From positions 620,001 to 684,000 of the forward strand of contig NZ_QUDV01000001.1 of the NCBI RefSeq assembly GCF_003477705.1: 64,000 bases of DNA. The letters are read 5' to 3'. Positions 9,139 through 18,123 of this stretch are shown piece by piece. Numbering within the stretch: position 1 is the first letter of the stretch; every line of letters begins with the position of its first letter. The stretch comes from Dorea sp. AF36-15AT (lineage in GTDB: Bacteria; Bacillota; Clostridia; Lachnospirales; Lachnospiraceae). The position numbers and the translations under genes were made by a program. The notes below the pieces were generated by a model. The model did no database searches. It saw only the letters and a program-made list of their open reading frames with translations, and had not been told where the DNA came from.

Positions 9139-10389
9139 ATGAAGAAATTACAGCATACTCCGGAAGGTGTCCGGGACATATACAATATCGAATGCGGCAA
9201 GAAACTCTCACTGGAGAGCCGTCTGCATAAAGTTCTGCAAATGTACGGATATCACGACATCCAGACTCCTACGTTTGAGTTCTTTGAAGTGTTCCGCAAA
9301 GAAATCGGAACCATTCCATCCAAAGAATTATATAAGTTTTTTGATAAAGAAGGAAATACTCTGGTTCTTCGACCGGATATTACACCATCCATTGCAAGGG
9401 CAGCGGCTACGCTGTTCCCGGATAATGATATGCCGATCCGGCTTTGCTATACCGGTAATACTTTTGTGAATTATCCGCAGAGTTATCAGGGCCGTCTTCG
9501 TGAGAATACACAGATGGGTGCGGAATTGATCGGTGTAGAGTCTATTGAGGCGGACGCTGAGATGCTGGCACTGGTAGTGGATTGTCTTACGACAATCGGT
9601 CTGCGTGAATTCCAGATCAGTGTGGGTAATGTTGACTATTTCCAGAGCCTGATTGAAGATGCAGGACTGGGAGAAGAGTCAGAAGCAAGAGTACGTGAAC
9701 TGATCGGTAATCGTAATTTTCCGGGTGTGGAAGAATATCTGGACAGTATCGAAGTGCGTCGTAGCTCCAGAGAGGCATTGGTAGCACTGGAAGATCTCTA
9801 CGGTGGAGAAGAGGTGCTGGATCAGGCAGAAAATATTGCACCAAACTCCAAAGCCATCATGGCAGTCCGCAGACTGAAGCGGATCTATGAAGTGCTGAAG
9901 ATCTATGGCGTAGAAAAATACATTAACTTTGATCTGAGTATGACGGGGTTATATGGATACTATACAGGAATTATTTTCAGAGGATATACCTTTGGAACAG
10001 GCGATGCTATTGTAAAGGGTGGTCGTTATGACCATCTGTTGGAGAAATTTGGTAAAAAATCACCATCTATTGGGTTTGCGATCATAATTGACCAACTGAT
10101 GAATGCATTGACCAGACAGCATATCCGTATTTCCTATACTCGTAAGAACACACTGATCCTTTATGATGACGGACGTCAGAAAGAGGCAATCAGCCTGGCA
10201 AAAGAATTTCGTGAAAAATGCAAAAATACAGAACTGGTGAAACGTGCTCCGGGTAAGACGCTGGAGGATTATATCAGCTACGGTAAAGAAAACTATGCCG
10301 GCAATATGCTCTATATTCAGAGCGATAATCAGATTATTATGATCAATCTGGTAACCGGTGAGAAGAAAATGATCCATTCAGACAATTAG
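9139..10389 (+). CDS. hisZ: ATP phosphoribosyltransferase regulatory subunit HisZ
   Basis: A 416-residue class II aminoacyl-tRNA synthetase-like paralogue of HisRS. The opening TPEGVRDIYNIECGKK and the motif 2-like LRPDITPSIARAAA and QMGAELIGVES segments match HisZ. HisZ lacks tRNA aminoacylation and is required together with the short HisG for the first step of histidine synthesis (ATP + PRPP). The short HisG lies immediately downstream, which confirms the assignment over HisRS. ATG 9139 follows AAGGAGATCAAT. Confidence 0.92.
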   Translation: MKKLQHTPEGVRDIYNIECGKKLSLESRLHKVLQMYGYHDIQTPTFEFFEVFRKEIGTIPSKELYKFFDKEGNTLVLRPDITPSIARAAATLFPDNDMPIRLCYTGNTFVNYPQSYQGRLRENTQMGAELIGVESIEADAEMLALVVDCLTTIGLREFQISVGNVDYFQSLIEDAGLGEESEARVRELIGNRNFPGVEEYLDSIEVRRSSREALVALEDLYGGEEVLDQAENIAPNSKAIMAVRRLKRIYEVLKIYGVEKYINFDLSMTGLYGYYTGIIFRGYTFGTGDAIVKGGRYDHLLEKFGKKSPSIGFAIIIDQLMNALTRQHIRISYTRKNTLILYDDGRQKEAISLAKEFREKCKNTELVKRAPGKTLEDYISYGKENYAGNMLYIQSDNQIIMINLVTGEKKMIHSDN

Positions 10390-10417
10390 TTTAGAAATAT
10401 TAAGATAGGAGCCTGCC

Positions 10418-11053
10418 ATGAGATATCTTACATTTGCCCTGGGAAAGGGGCGTCTTGCCAGCCAGACGCTGGAATTATTTGAAAAAATAGGAATTACCTG
10501 TGAAGAAATGAAGGACAAAAAGTCCAGAAAACTGATATTTGTAAATGAGGAACTGAAGCTTCGCTTTTTCCTGTCCAAGGGTCCGGATGTACCGACTTAT
10601 GTGGAATACGGTGCGGCTGATATCGGTATCGTAGGAAGAGATACCATTCTGGAAGAGGGAAGAAAGGTGCACGAAGTGCTGGATCTTGGTTATGGTAAAT
10701 GTCGTATGTGTATCTGCGGACCGAAAGAAGCGGAAGATCTGCTGAAACATCATGAACTGATCCGCGTCGCAACCAAATATCCAAATATTGCAAAAGATTA
10801 TTTTTACAATGTCAAGCATCAGACAGTAGAGATCATCAAGTTAAATGGTTCTATCGAACTTGCTCCGATTGTGGGACTTTCAGAGGTAATCTGTGATATA
10901 GTAGAGACAGGATCCACACTGCGCGAGAATGGTCTGACCGTACTGGAAGAGGTATGTCCGCTGTCGGCACGCATGATTGTGAATCCGGTGAGTATGAGAA
11001 TGGAAAGTGAACGGATCAAGGATCTGATCCAGAGACTGAGAACTGTGATATAA
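10418..11053 (+). CDS. hisG: ATP phosphoribosyltransferase catalytic subunit HisG, short form
   Basis: A 211-residue HisG of the short class that needs HisZ. Recognised from LTFALGKGRLASQTLELFEK at the N-terminus, the periplasmic-binding-protein-like fold motif GAADIGIVGRDTI, and the PRPP-binding segment DIVETGSTLRENGL. It lacks the C-terminal regulatory domain of long HisG. It catalyses condensation of ATP with PRPP. The AGGAG at 10407-10411 fits the ATG. Confidence 0.95.
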   Translation: MRYLTFALGKGRLASQTLELFEKIGITCEEMKDKKSRKLIFVNEELKLRFFLSKGPDVPTYVEYGAADIGIVGRDTILEEGRKVHEVLDLGYGKCRMCICGPKEAEDLLKHHELIRVATKYPNIAKDYFYNVKHQTVEIIKLNGSIELAPIVGLSEVICDIVETGSTLRENGLTVLEEVCPLSARMIVNPVSMRMESERIKDLIQRLRTVI

Positions 11054-11098
11054 ATATTGCATGATAAATAGAGATACAGACAGAAAGGATTGATCAGG

Positions 11099-12397
11099 AT
11101 GAGAATACAGCATTTGGATTCCAGCACAAAAAAGAATCTTCTCGAAGATCTGCTACAGCGCAGTCCATCCAGCTATGGGCAGTATGAGCAGGCGGTGGCA
11201 GAGATTCTAAACAATGTTAAGATTGAAAAAGATAAAGCATTATTTGCATATACAGAGCAATTTGACCATGCCCATATTGACGCTTCTAATGTACGTGTAA
11301 CAATGGAAGAGATTCAGGCGGCTTATGAAGAAGTTGGCGAGGAATTACTGCGTGTGATCCGCGGGTCATTAGAGAGTATTAAGTCTTATCATGAGAAACA
11401 ACGTCAGTTCAGCTGGTTTGACAGTAAGCCTGACGGAACAATCCTTGGACAGAAGGTAACTGCGCTTCAGCGGGTAGGTGTCTATGTACCGGGCGGCAAA
11501 GCAGCTTATCCATCCTCTGTATTGATGAATATAGTTCCTGCACGTGTGGCCGGAGTGGATGAAATCATTATGGTTACACCTCCGGGAGCGGATGGGCGTG
11601 TCAATGCTAACACTCTGGTGGCAGCCTGTGAAGCAGGTGCAACAGCTATTTATAAAGTAGGTGGAGCACAGGCAATCGGAGCACTGGCATACGGGACAGA
11701 AAGTATTCCAAAGGTAGACAAGATTGTAGGACCTGGTAATATCTATGTGGCATTGGCGAAGAAAGCGGTGTACGGACATGTAAGCATTGATGCTATTGCC
11801 GGACCAAGTGAGATTATGGTAGTAGCGGATGAGACTGCTAATCCACGATATGTGGCGGCAGATCTGTTGTCTCAGGCGGAACATGATGAGATGGCGTCAG
11901 CGATTCTGGTTACGACCAGTGAAAAGCTCGCAAGAGAAGTATCTGATCAGATCGATGGCTTCTTAAAGGAACTGTCCAGAGCAGATATTATTCAGAAATC
12001 CTTAGATAATTATGGTTATATTCTGATCGCAGATACGATGGATGAAGTGATCGATACAGCAAATGAAATTGCGTCGGAACATCTTGAGATTATGACAAAG
12101 AATCCGTATGACACCATGACTCGTATCCGTAATGCAGGAGCTATTTTTATCGGTGAGTATGCAAGTGAGCCATTGGGCGATTATTATGCGGGACCGAACC
12201 ATGTTCTTCCGACCAATGGAACAGCGAAATTCTTCTCACCGCTTTCGGTGGATGATTTTATTAAAAAGTCCAGCATTATCGGCTATTCCAGAGAAGCACT
12301 GGAACGTGTACACAAGGATATTGAAGCATTTGCGGAAGCAGAACATCTGACCGCGCATGCGAATTCAATTAAAGTCAGATTTGAAGAAAACAGATAG
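11099..12397 (+). CDS. hisD: Histidinol dehydrogenase HisD
   Basis: A 432-residue NAD-dependent histidinol dehydrogenase that oxidises L-histidinol to L-histidine, the last pathway steps. Diagnostic segments: VYVPGGKAAYPSSVLMN, VGGAQAIGALAYGTE, VGPGNIYVALAKK, DAIAGPSEIMVVAD, and AEHDEMASAIL with zinc and catalytic residues; a C-terminal GPNHVLPTNGTA follows. ATG 11099 is used because AAAGGA lies 9 bases upstream; the in-frame TTG at 11090 abuts that site and cannot be the start. Confidence 0.95.
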   Translation: MRIQHLDSSTKKNLLEDLLQRSPSSYGQYEQAVAEILNNVKIEKDKALFAYTEQFDHAHIDASNVRVTMEEIQAAYEEVGEELLRVIRGSLESIKSYHEKQRQFSWFDSKPDGTILGQKVTALQRVGVYVPGGKAAYPSSVLMNIVPARVAGVDEIIMVTPPGADGRVNANTLVAACEAGATAIYKVGGAQAIGALAYGTESIPKVDKIVGPGNIYVALAKKAVYGHVSIDAIAGPSEIMVVADETANPRYVAADLLSQAEHDEMASAILVTTSEKLAREVSDQIDGFLKELSRADIIQKSLDNYGYILIADTMDEVIDTANEIASEHLEIMTKNPYDTMTRIRNAGAIFIGEYASEPLGDYYAGPNHVLPTNGTAKFFSPLSVDDFIKKSSIIGYSREALERVHKDIEAFAEAEHLTAHANSIKVRFEENR

Positions 12398-12430
12398 CAA
12401 TATAATTAAATCAGATAAGGAGGTCTGTCT

Positions 12431-13018
12431 ATGAGTAGAACTGCTTCTTGCACCCGCAAGACAAAGGAGACAGATATTACCCTGTCACTGAATCTGGATG
12501 GACAGGGAAAGAATGATATACATACCGGCATAGGATTTTTTGATCATATGTTAGATGGATTCGCAAGACATGGACTGTTTGATCTGGAGCTTCATGTGAG
12601 TGGAGATCTGGATGTGGACTGTCATCATACCATAGAGGATGTAGGAATTGTATTAGGTGGTGCAATCCGTAAGGCATTGGGAGATAAGGCTGGCATTAAG
12701 CGATATGGAAGTTTTCTGCTTCCGATGGATGAGACGCTCGCCATGTGTGCCATTGATCTCTCTGGCAGACCATATCTGAATTATCAGGCAGAGTTTACCT
12801 GCGAGAGACTTGGAACGATGGATACAGAGATGATCCGTGAATTTTTCTATGCGGTATCTTATGGCGCAATGATGAATCTACATCTGAAGATTCTGGATGC
12901 AGGCAATAACCACCATATGGCGGAAGCTTTGTTTAAGAGCTTCGGAAAGGCGCTGGATATGGCGACCGGAATGGAGCCTCGTATCAAAGAGGCGTGGACA
13001 ACAAAAGGCAAATTATAA
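12431..13018 (+). CDS. hisB: Imidazoleglycerol-phosphate dehydratase HisB
   Basis: A 195-residue monofunctional HisB. Manganese-binding histidine motifs are present: [26 protein letters not shown], and in the second half the pseudo-repeat [11 protein letters not shown]. It dehydrates IGP to imidazole acetol phosphate. There is no histidinol-phosphatase domain, unlike the enterobacterial fusion. AAGGAGG at 12418-12424 precedes ATG 12431. Confidence 0.95.
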   Translation: MSRTASCTRKTKETDITLSLNLDGQGKNDIHTGIGFFDHMLDGFARHGLFDLELHVSGDLDVDCHHTIEDVGIVLGGAIRKALGDKAGIKRYGSFLLPMDETLAMCAIDLSGRPYLNYQAEFTCERLGTMDTEMIREFFYAVSYGAMMNLHLKILDAGNNHHMAEALFKSFGKALDMATGMEPRIKEAWTTKGKL

Positions 13019-13029
13019 GGGGAGCAGAT

Positions 13030-14313
13030 ATGAGTTATAAAAGAGTAATACCATGTATATTTATCGATTCGGGAAAGGCAGTGCGCTGGTATGATGACCG
13101 GACGGTGATCAGTAAAGATGTAGTCTCGCTGGCGCGTTACTATAGTGAAAATGGTGCAGATGAACTGTTGGTATTTGACCTGTCCGAGTCAGATGAAGAC
13201 CACGAAGAAGCTATCAACCTGATGCGCAAGATCAACCGTGTGATCCGGATTCCAATGGTTGCGGGAGGGAATATCAAGCGTCAGGAAGATGTAAAGAAGA
13301 TTCTTTATGCAGGAGCAAAACGCGCCATGCTGAACTTTTCCAAAAAGGACAGTATTGAAATGATGGAAGCGGCAGCACTTCGCTTTGGCAAAGAGAAGAT
13401 CGCAGTATCATTAAATGATTTTGATTCACTCTTCAAACAGCAGCATGTGATTAATGAAAACTGCAGTGAGATTGTATTTATGCACCGACTGGATCTGGAT
13501 TCAGTGATGAATATTACCGATATTCCGTGTGTGATCGTGACCGATTCTATGGAAGAACCGGAACTTATCAATATATTAAAGTGTCCGGGAGTAAAAGGAC
13601 TGTCAGGGCGCTATGTAAGCCAGACAGATATGAAATTCAGTGAATTTAAGAAACGTTGTGAAGACGAAGAGATTAAGATGACTTCATTTGAGAGCATCAT
13701 GGAATTCTCAGAATTTAAGCTGAATGAAAATGGACTGATTCCGGTTGTCGTACAGGATTATAAGACACAGGAAGTTCTGATGGTTGCATATATGAACGAA
13801 GAGGCATTCTATAATACGATCAAGACCGGACGGATGACCTATTACAGCAGAAGCCGCAAGTGCCAGTGGGTGAAAGGTGAAACCAGCGGACATTTCCAGT
13901 ATGTGAAGTCACTGACCATTGACTGTGACAAGGATACTTTGCTTGCCAAAGTAGAACAGATCGGAGCAGCCTGCCATACAGGAAATAAGACCTGTTTCTA
14001 TCAACCGCTTGTTGGAACAGATTATGATGAGAAGAATCCGCTTCAGGTATTTGAATCTGTGTATGCGGTAATCGAGGATCGTAAAGCAAATCCAAAAGAA
14101 GGCTCATATACAAATTACCTGTTTGATAAAGGAATTGATAAGATTCTTAAGAAGGTTGGAGAGGAAGCCGCAGAGATCATTATTGCAGCAAAGAATCCAA
14201 ATCCGGAAGAGGTAAAATACGAAATGGCTGATTTTATTTATCATGCTATGGTATTGATGGTAGAAAAGGGACTTACCTGGGATGATATTGTGGGTGAGCT
14301 TGCCGACAGATAA
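13030..14313 (+). CDS. hisIE: Phosphoribosyl-AMP cyclohydrolase / phosphoribosyl-ATP pyrophosphatase (HisIE) with degenerate HisF-like N-terminal domain
   Basis: A 427-residue three-part protein, about twice the length of ordinary HisIE. Residues 1-215 align with HisF/HisA ([34 protein letters not shown]), but Phe11 stands where HisF has catalytic Asp11 and Asn129 falls at the Asp130 position; the second phosphate loop is not evident. Residues 230-330 are HisI, with zinc ligands in LTIDCDKD (298-300) and CHTGNKTC (315-322). Residues 340-427 are HisE, with KKVGEEAAE (374-382) and [10 protein letters not shown] 13030 has AAGGGGAG upstream; the in-frame ATG at 12994 would overlap hisB. HisI and HisE activities are expected; the N-terminal part is probably not a cyclase. 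hisH, hisA, hisF and hisC are not in this window. Confidence 0.9.
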   Translation: MSYKRVIPCIFIDSGKAVRWYDDRTVISKDVVSLARYYSENGADELLVFDLSESDEDHEEAINLMRKINRVIRIPMVAGGNIKRQEDVKKILYAGAKRAMLNFSKKDSIEMMEAAALRFGKEKIAVSLNDFDSLFKQQHVINENCSEIVFMHRLDLDSVMNITDIPCVIVTDSMEEPELINILKCPGVKGLSGRYVSQTDMKFSEFKKRCEDEEIKMTSFESIMEFSEFKLNENGLIPVVVQDYKTQEVLMVAYMNEEAFYNTIKTGRMTYYSRSRKCQWVKGETSGHFQYVKSLTIDCDKDTLLAKVEQIGAACHTGNKTCFYQPLVGTDYDEKNPLQVFESVYAVIEDRKANPKEGSYTNYLFDKGIDKILKKVGEEAAEIIIAAKNPNPEEVKYEMADFIYHAMVLMVEKGLTWDDIVGELADR

Positions 14314-14328
14314 AATCAGGGATATATA
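14300..14328 (+). promoter_or_regulatory. Possible sigma-A promoter after hisIE
   Basis: TTGCCG (14300-14305), 17-base spacer, TATATA (14323-14328), ahead of the small membrane protein gene at 14381. Good spacing and moderate hexamers. Confidence 0.4.
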
Positions 14329-14380
14329 GCAGATGAATTTCATAGACTGATATAAGAACGATAATGGAGAGGTTCAGTCT

Positions 14381-14686
14381 GTGAATGAATCAGAAAAAAG
14401 AAGAAGAGAATTATTGCGTTCAGCCAGAGAAATGTATGGAGATTCCCATATGCCGCCTGCGGTACATCCGAGATTTCGAAATATATATGGGGATTTATAT
14501 GAATCAGAGGAACAATCATCCGGATTGCAGACACGCCTTTTGATCGGATGTGTATTGTTCCTGGTATTTGTGCTGATGGATTATTTTCATTTAGAGATTG
14601 CTCAGGTAGACAGTGAAGAGGTTGTGCAGATGGTAGAACAGGATGCCAATGCGGTAGAAAGCTGGAGTGATCTGATTATTAAGTAA
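14381..14686 (+). CDS. Small single-pass membrane protein, unknown function
   Basis: A 101-residue protein starting at GTG, with GGAGAGG eight bases upstream. A charged N-terminus (NESEKRRRELLR) of about 50 residues is followed by one predicted transmembrane helix at residues 51-68 (LLIGCVLFLVFVLMDYF) and a short acidic extracytoplasmic tail. No family is recognised. It lies directly before a lipoprotein gene in the same direction, so the two may form an envelope operon. Confidence 0.6.
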   Translation: MNESEKRRRELLRSAREMYGDSHMPPAVHPRFRNIYGDLYESEEQSSGLQTRLLIGCVLFLVFVLMDYFHLEIAQVDSEEVVQMVEQDANAVESWSDLIIK

Positions 14687-14708
14687 GAAAGAATAAGAGG
14701 GCAAACGA

Positions 14709-15806
14709 ATGAAAAAGAGGAGAATGTTGTGTGCATTGTGCCTGCTGCTTGGCCTGATGATGTTATGTAGCGGTTGTGAAAAGAAAGAGTCGGCAGATGA
14801 TTATCTTGGCCGTTTGATTACTCGTGCCAAGGAAAATGAGGGCGAACTGCAGAGTGTTTTAGAAACGGGAATTGCGGATGCCAAATCATCCAATGATTTT
14901 GTGATTGATTTTCCAGATGAATTAAAGGAATCCTATGAAGCATTTCTTAAGGAAGCACTGAATCAGGTACAGTTTGAACTTAACAAAGCAGACAAGGAGT
15001 CTAATGATACCTATATCATTCGTGTAACTTATGAACCGATTGATATTGCAGCTACGACCAAAGAAACGGATGCCGGATATGTAAAGAATATATCAGGCAC
15101 AGATTTTACAACAGAGGTGAAAAATCTTCTGGAAGAAGATACGAAGCTTTTAAGTAATGCCACAAAACAGCAGAAAAAGAGCAGAACCATTACTGTAAAG
15201 AAGTCCGGAGACAGCTATAAAGTATCGAAAAAGGATATCACGGCATTGTTGCAGGATGCACTTCAGGGGTATATGGCTCCTTATGAGGCAGTCGGTACCG
15301 TGTTTGATTTCCGTGATTTTATGCAGGCATACCTGGATGCATATTTTAAGGGAGATACTGAACGCTACTGTATGCATACAGGTGAGAGTGCAGAAGAAGC
15401 TGCTGCCTGGTATGAGGAATCGTTTAACAGTTTTCGGCTGGATGATCTGACAGAAGATCAGAATACGAGGTTTATTAATGCTATAAAAGCAATATATAAG
15501 AATTGTCAGTACACATTAGGTGCGATGCGGCAGGTATCGCTTACAGAGTATCAATTTGATCTTACCGCGACACCGAACACAAGTATTGTAAATGCGGCAA
15601 GTGAATTGGATGCAGGTACTTATTACAGTACTGCCGAGGTGGCAGATGCATTTTTGAATATCTATGATAAATATGCAGCAGCACCGTCATATGGTACAGA
15701 GACAACAGTTACGATTAACTGGAACAGTCTGAATATGGCGTCCAGCAATGCATCAGCGGATGAGAATTTTAACCGTCTGGTGGAAACGATCATTCCGTCA
15801 GAATAA
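14709..15806 (+). CDS. Putative lipoprotein, unknown function
   Basis: A 365-residue protein with a lipoprotein signal: positively charged MKKRR, hydrophobic stretch, lipobox LCSGC with Cys23 as the lipidated residue. The mature region is acidic and Lys/Asp/Glu rich, without recognised enzymatic motifs; a repeated pattern of predicted helices and a Thr/Ala-rich C-terminal half can be seen. It is most likely anchored on the outer face of the membrane. A T-rich terminator (16003-16037) closes the unit after a long structured spacer. Confidence 0.7.
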   Translation: MKKRRMLCALCLLLGLMMLCSGCEKKESADDYLGRLITRAKENEGELQSVLETGIADAKSSNDFVIDFPDELKESYEAFLKEALNQVQFELNKADKESNDTYIIRVTYEPIDIAATTKETDAGYVKNISGTDFTTEVKNLLEEDTKLLSNATKQQKKSRTITVKKSGDSYKVSKKDITALLQDALQGYMAPYEAVGTVFDFRDFMQAYLDAYFKGDTERYCMHTGESAEEAAAWYEESFNSFRLDDLTEDQNTRFINAIKAIYKNCQYTLGAMRQVSLTEYQFDLTATPNTSIVNAASELDAGTYYSTAEVADAFLNIYDKYAAAPSYGTETTVTINWNSLNMASSNASADENFNRLVETIIPSE

Positions 15807-15838
15807 GAGAAGTTTGAATGTATTCATTTTGAACGCAG

Positions 15839-16000
15839 ATAAGCATTCCCCCGCTTCAAGTGCGCGGAGCACTAAGCGGTGGGTGAGGGGGATGCTTATG
15901 TCAGTGGGAGTTGAAAGCTCTCACTGACAGATCGCGAAGCGACTGCGTTCATGAGCAAGTAGTGAAGCGGATTGCGAATGTCCGCTTTACTAATGCGATT
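15839..16000 (+). repeat. Hairpin-rich intergenic element (three long inverted repeats)
   Basis: Three consecutive stems downstream of the lipoprotein gene. A: ATAAGCAT...ATGCTTAT with CCCCC/GGGGG (15839-15899), enclosing a second arm CGCTT/AAGCG and GTGC/GCAC. B: TGTCAGTG/CACTGACA (15899-15929). C: a 12-bp stem with one G-U pair, TAGTGAAGCGGA/TCCGCTTTACTA (15960-15992), closed by an outer ATCGC/GCGAT pair (15931-15999). There is no ORF of note. It fits a dispersed palindromic repeat or a structured RNA tail of the upstream transcript; copy number is unknown. Confidence 0.6.
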
Positions 16001-16002
16001 AG

Positions 16003-16037
16003 AAAGAGCTTTGTACTTGTGTACGGAGCTCTTTTTT
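16003..16037 (+). terminator. Rho-independent terminator after the lipoprotein gene
   Basis: Stem AAAGAGCT/AGCTCTTT with an inner GTAC/GTAC pairing, followed by a run of T (16032-16037). Confidence 0.75.
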
Positions 16038-16115
16038 GTGAGAAAAGTCGTGCAATACTTTGTGAAAAATTAGAATAATAAGAAAATGATAGAAAAAACT
16101 CAGCTTATGTCCATG

Positions 16116-16150
16116 TTTGTTTGCTGAAATGTGATAAAATAACAAACAAA
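16116..16150. promoter_or_regulatory. Inverted repeat upstream of the SDR gene, possible operator
   Basis: Perfect 8-bp inverted repeat TTTGTTTG (16116-16123) / CAAACAAA (16143-16150) with a 19-base centre containing TAAAAT, located 42 bases before the dehydrogenase ATG. The rest of the 15807-16191 gap is AT-rich with no other clear feature. Confidence 0.3.
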
Positions 16151-16191
16151 TATTTCATAAAGACTGATTATATGGAAAGGAGCATGGGATT

Positions 16192-16989
16192 ATGAGATTA
16201 GATGGAAAAGTAGCAATTGTAACTGCATCTACAAGAGGAATCGGACTTGCCTGCACACAGCGTCTTGCACGAGAAGGAGCAACTGTATATATGGCCGCCA
16301 GAAATATGGAGCGCGCAGAGAATCGTGCAAAAGAACTGAATGATGAAGGATGCAACGTAAAAACCGTATATAACGATGCAACTGAAAAGGAAACTTATAC
16401 TTCTATGGTAGAAGAAGTATTCAAGAATGAAGGAAGAATTGATATTCTGGTAAATAATTTCGGAACATCTAATCCACAGAAAGATCTGGATATCAAAAAT
16501 ACAGAATATGACGAGTATATCCGTACTGTTGATATTAATCTTGCCAGTGTATTTATGACCAGCCAGGCTGCAATTCCACACATGGCAGCAAATGGCGGTG
16601 GAAGTATTATCAACATTTCTTCCATCGGAGGTCTGCGTCCGGATATTTCCCAGATTGCATACGGAACCAGTAAGGCAGCAATCAATTATCTGACCAAACT
16701 TATTGCAACGCAGTGCGCAAGAGATAACATCCGTTGTAACGCCGTATTACCGGGAATGACAGCAACAGAAGCTGTATCAAACAATCTGACACCGGAATTC
16801 CAGGAATTTTTCTTGAAACACATTCCGATCAAGAGAATGGCAACGCCTGAAGAAATTGCGGGAGCAGTTGCATATTTCGCAAGCGATGATGCGGCATATA
16901 CGACAGGACAGATCATGGATGTATCCGGCGGATTCGGAATGCCGACACCAATCTTTGGTGATATGATCGCGATGAAGAGTAAGAGATAA
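16192..16989 (+). CDS. Short-chain dehydrogenase/reductase, 7-alpha-hydroxysteroid dehydrogenase-like
   Basis: A 265-residue classical SDR. Cofactor motif TASTRGIG (11-18, the first Gly replaced by Ala), NNFG (88-91), catalytic Ser144, Tyr157 and Lys161 (YGTSK), and a C-terminal TGQIMDVSGGFG. The segments MRLDGKVAIVTASTRGIG, PDISQIAYGTSKAAIN and NIRCNAVLPG strongly recall clostridial NADP-dependent bile-acid 7-alpha-HSDHs. Other hydroxysteroid or small-alcohol substrates are equally compatible with the fold, so substrate is inferred. It appears monocistronic: an inverted repeat lies upstream and a strong terminator downstream. AAGGAG is 9 bases before the ATG. Confidence 0.8.
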   Translation: MRLDGKVAIVTASTRGIGLACTQRLAREGATVYMAARNMERAENRAKELNDEGCNVKTVYNDATEKETYTSMVEEVFKNEGRIDILVNNFGTSNPQKDLDIKNTEYDEYIRTVDINLASVFMTSQAAIPHMAANGGGSIINISSIGGLRPDISQIAYGTSKAAINYLTKLIATQCARDNIRCNAVLPGMTATEAVSNNLTPEFQEFFLKHIPIKRMATPEEIAGAVAYFASDDAAYTTGQIMDVSGGFGMPTPIFGDMIAMKSKR

Positions 16990-17002
16990 ATAGAATGACT
17001 TA

Positions 17003-17036
17003 GAGGAAGACAGTGATTATGCTGTCTTCTTTTTTT
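17003..17036 (+). terminator. Rho-independent terminator after the SDR gene
   Basis: Perfect 8-bp stem GAAGACAG/CTGTCTTC with an 8-base loop and a 7-base T-run. Confidence 0.9.
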
Positions 17037-17103
17037 GTAACGAATTTTAATCTCAATGGTCTAATAGGTAAATAAACAATATCGGAAGGAGTGGGTATGA
17101 GAT

Positions 17104-18108
17104 ATGAGGAAGAAAATGTTGATTTTATTAGTTGTTGGAAGTATGAGCTGCGCTATGATAGGCTGTCAACCAAAACATAACGAAAATTATCAAAAGATGA
17201 TAAATTCTCAAAATGATATATTACCTATCTATGACTATGATGATGTAGAAAATGAGATATCAGATCTCGATAATCTCCAGGAGATTATGTCAAATGCAGT
17301 GGTTGAAGAATGGAAGAATGATAATATAGTGAAACCTTGTGGAATTGTCTGTCTGGAAGATGGAATTGTAGTTACAGATAGTGAGACAAATTCTATTATT
17401 AAAATCGATTATTTCGGAAATGTATTAAAAACGATAGATCAATCTGGAGAAGAAAAGCTTATATCTCCTGGGGCAATTGCCGAATATGCTCAGAAATTAT
17501 ACGTAATAGATCAGGGGAATAATCGAGTTCAGGTATTCGACAGTGACTTGAATTATATAGAGAAGATAGATTTAAAAGAATCAAAGCTATTAGGTCCGGA
17601 TTACCAGCCTCAAACCATTGCAGTAAATGAGACAGGTGTATATGTTACAGGAATGTCATTACATAATCCTGTGATTGATTGGTATCAGAAGGGAGAATTA
17701 CAGGAAATCGGAACTAATTTTATCGGATCAATCCGAGAATATAATGGTCAGATATACGCGATTAATTCAATGGGAATATATTATGACGAAAAAGAGGACT
17801 GTTTCGGAGCGATTACAACGGTACCGGGAAAACTCATGACTATCAAAGGAAAAAAACTCAGGGAGGTATGTGAGTTGCCATGCGGATTTGGCATTAGAAA
17901 TTTTCTCCTTGATGAAGATGGAATAATCTGTGTTTCAGGTTCGGGAGCATCTATATATCGGCTTGATATGGAGGGCAAATACATAGAAACCATTGCATCG
18001 CTTCAGGGACTGGAAAATGAAGAATATCCACAGATAGCAAAAAGTGATCAAAATGAGTATTTTCTCGTAATGCCAGTGGCAAAGAAGATCTATCATATTT
18101 TTGAATAA
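17104..18108 (+). CDS. Lipoprotein with NHL/6-bladed beta-propeller repeats
   Basis: A 334-residue protein: MRKK, hydrophobic stretch, lipobox MIGC with Cys21 lipidated, a polar linker to about residue 75, then repeats of the NHL type, clearest at LYVIDQGNNRVQVFD (residues 135-150) and GIVVTDSETNSIIKID (90-105). It would be tethered on the outer membrane face and act as a binding or sensing module. It is the first gene of a compact unit with two permeases and an ATPase (spacing 15, -4 and 8 bases), which suggests a dedicated partner protein for that transporter. AAGGAG lies 12 bases before the ATG. No ligand can be named. Confidence 0.75.
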   Translation: MRKKMLILLVVGSMSCAMIGCQPKHNENYQKMINSQNDILPIYDYDDVENEISDLDNLQEIMSNAVVEEWKNDNIVKPCGIVCLEDGIVVTDSETNSIIKIDYFGNVLKTIDQSGEEKLISPGAIAEYAQKLYVIDQGNNRVQVFDSDLNYIEKIDLKESKLLGPDYQPQTIAVNETGVYVTGMSLHNPVIDWYQKGELQEIGTNFIGSIREYNGQIYAINSMGIYYDEKEDCFGAITTVPGKLMTIKGKKLREVCELPCGFGIRNFLLDEDGIICVSGSGASIYRLDMEGKYIETIASLQGLENEEYPQIAKSDQNEYFLVMPVAKKIYHIFE

Positions 18109-18123
18109 AGAGGAAAGAAATGT

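Noticed and set aside
13820..14113. Antisense ORFs within hisIE
   Set aside because: They overlap conserved HisI zinc-binding coding sequence and show no protein-like motifs.
15839..16037. tRNA or CRISPR array
   Set aside because: No acceptor/T-arm signature; the repeats are inverted and distinct rather than direct repeats with spacers.
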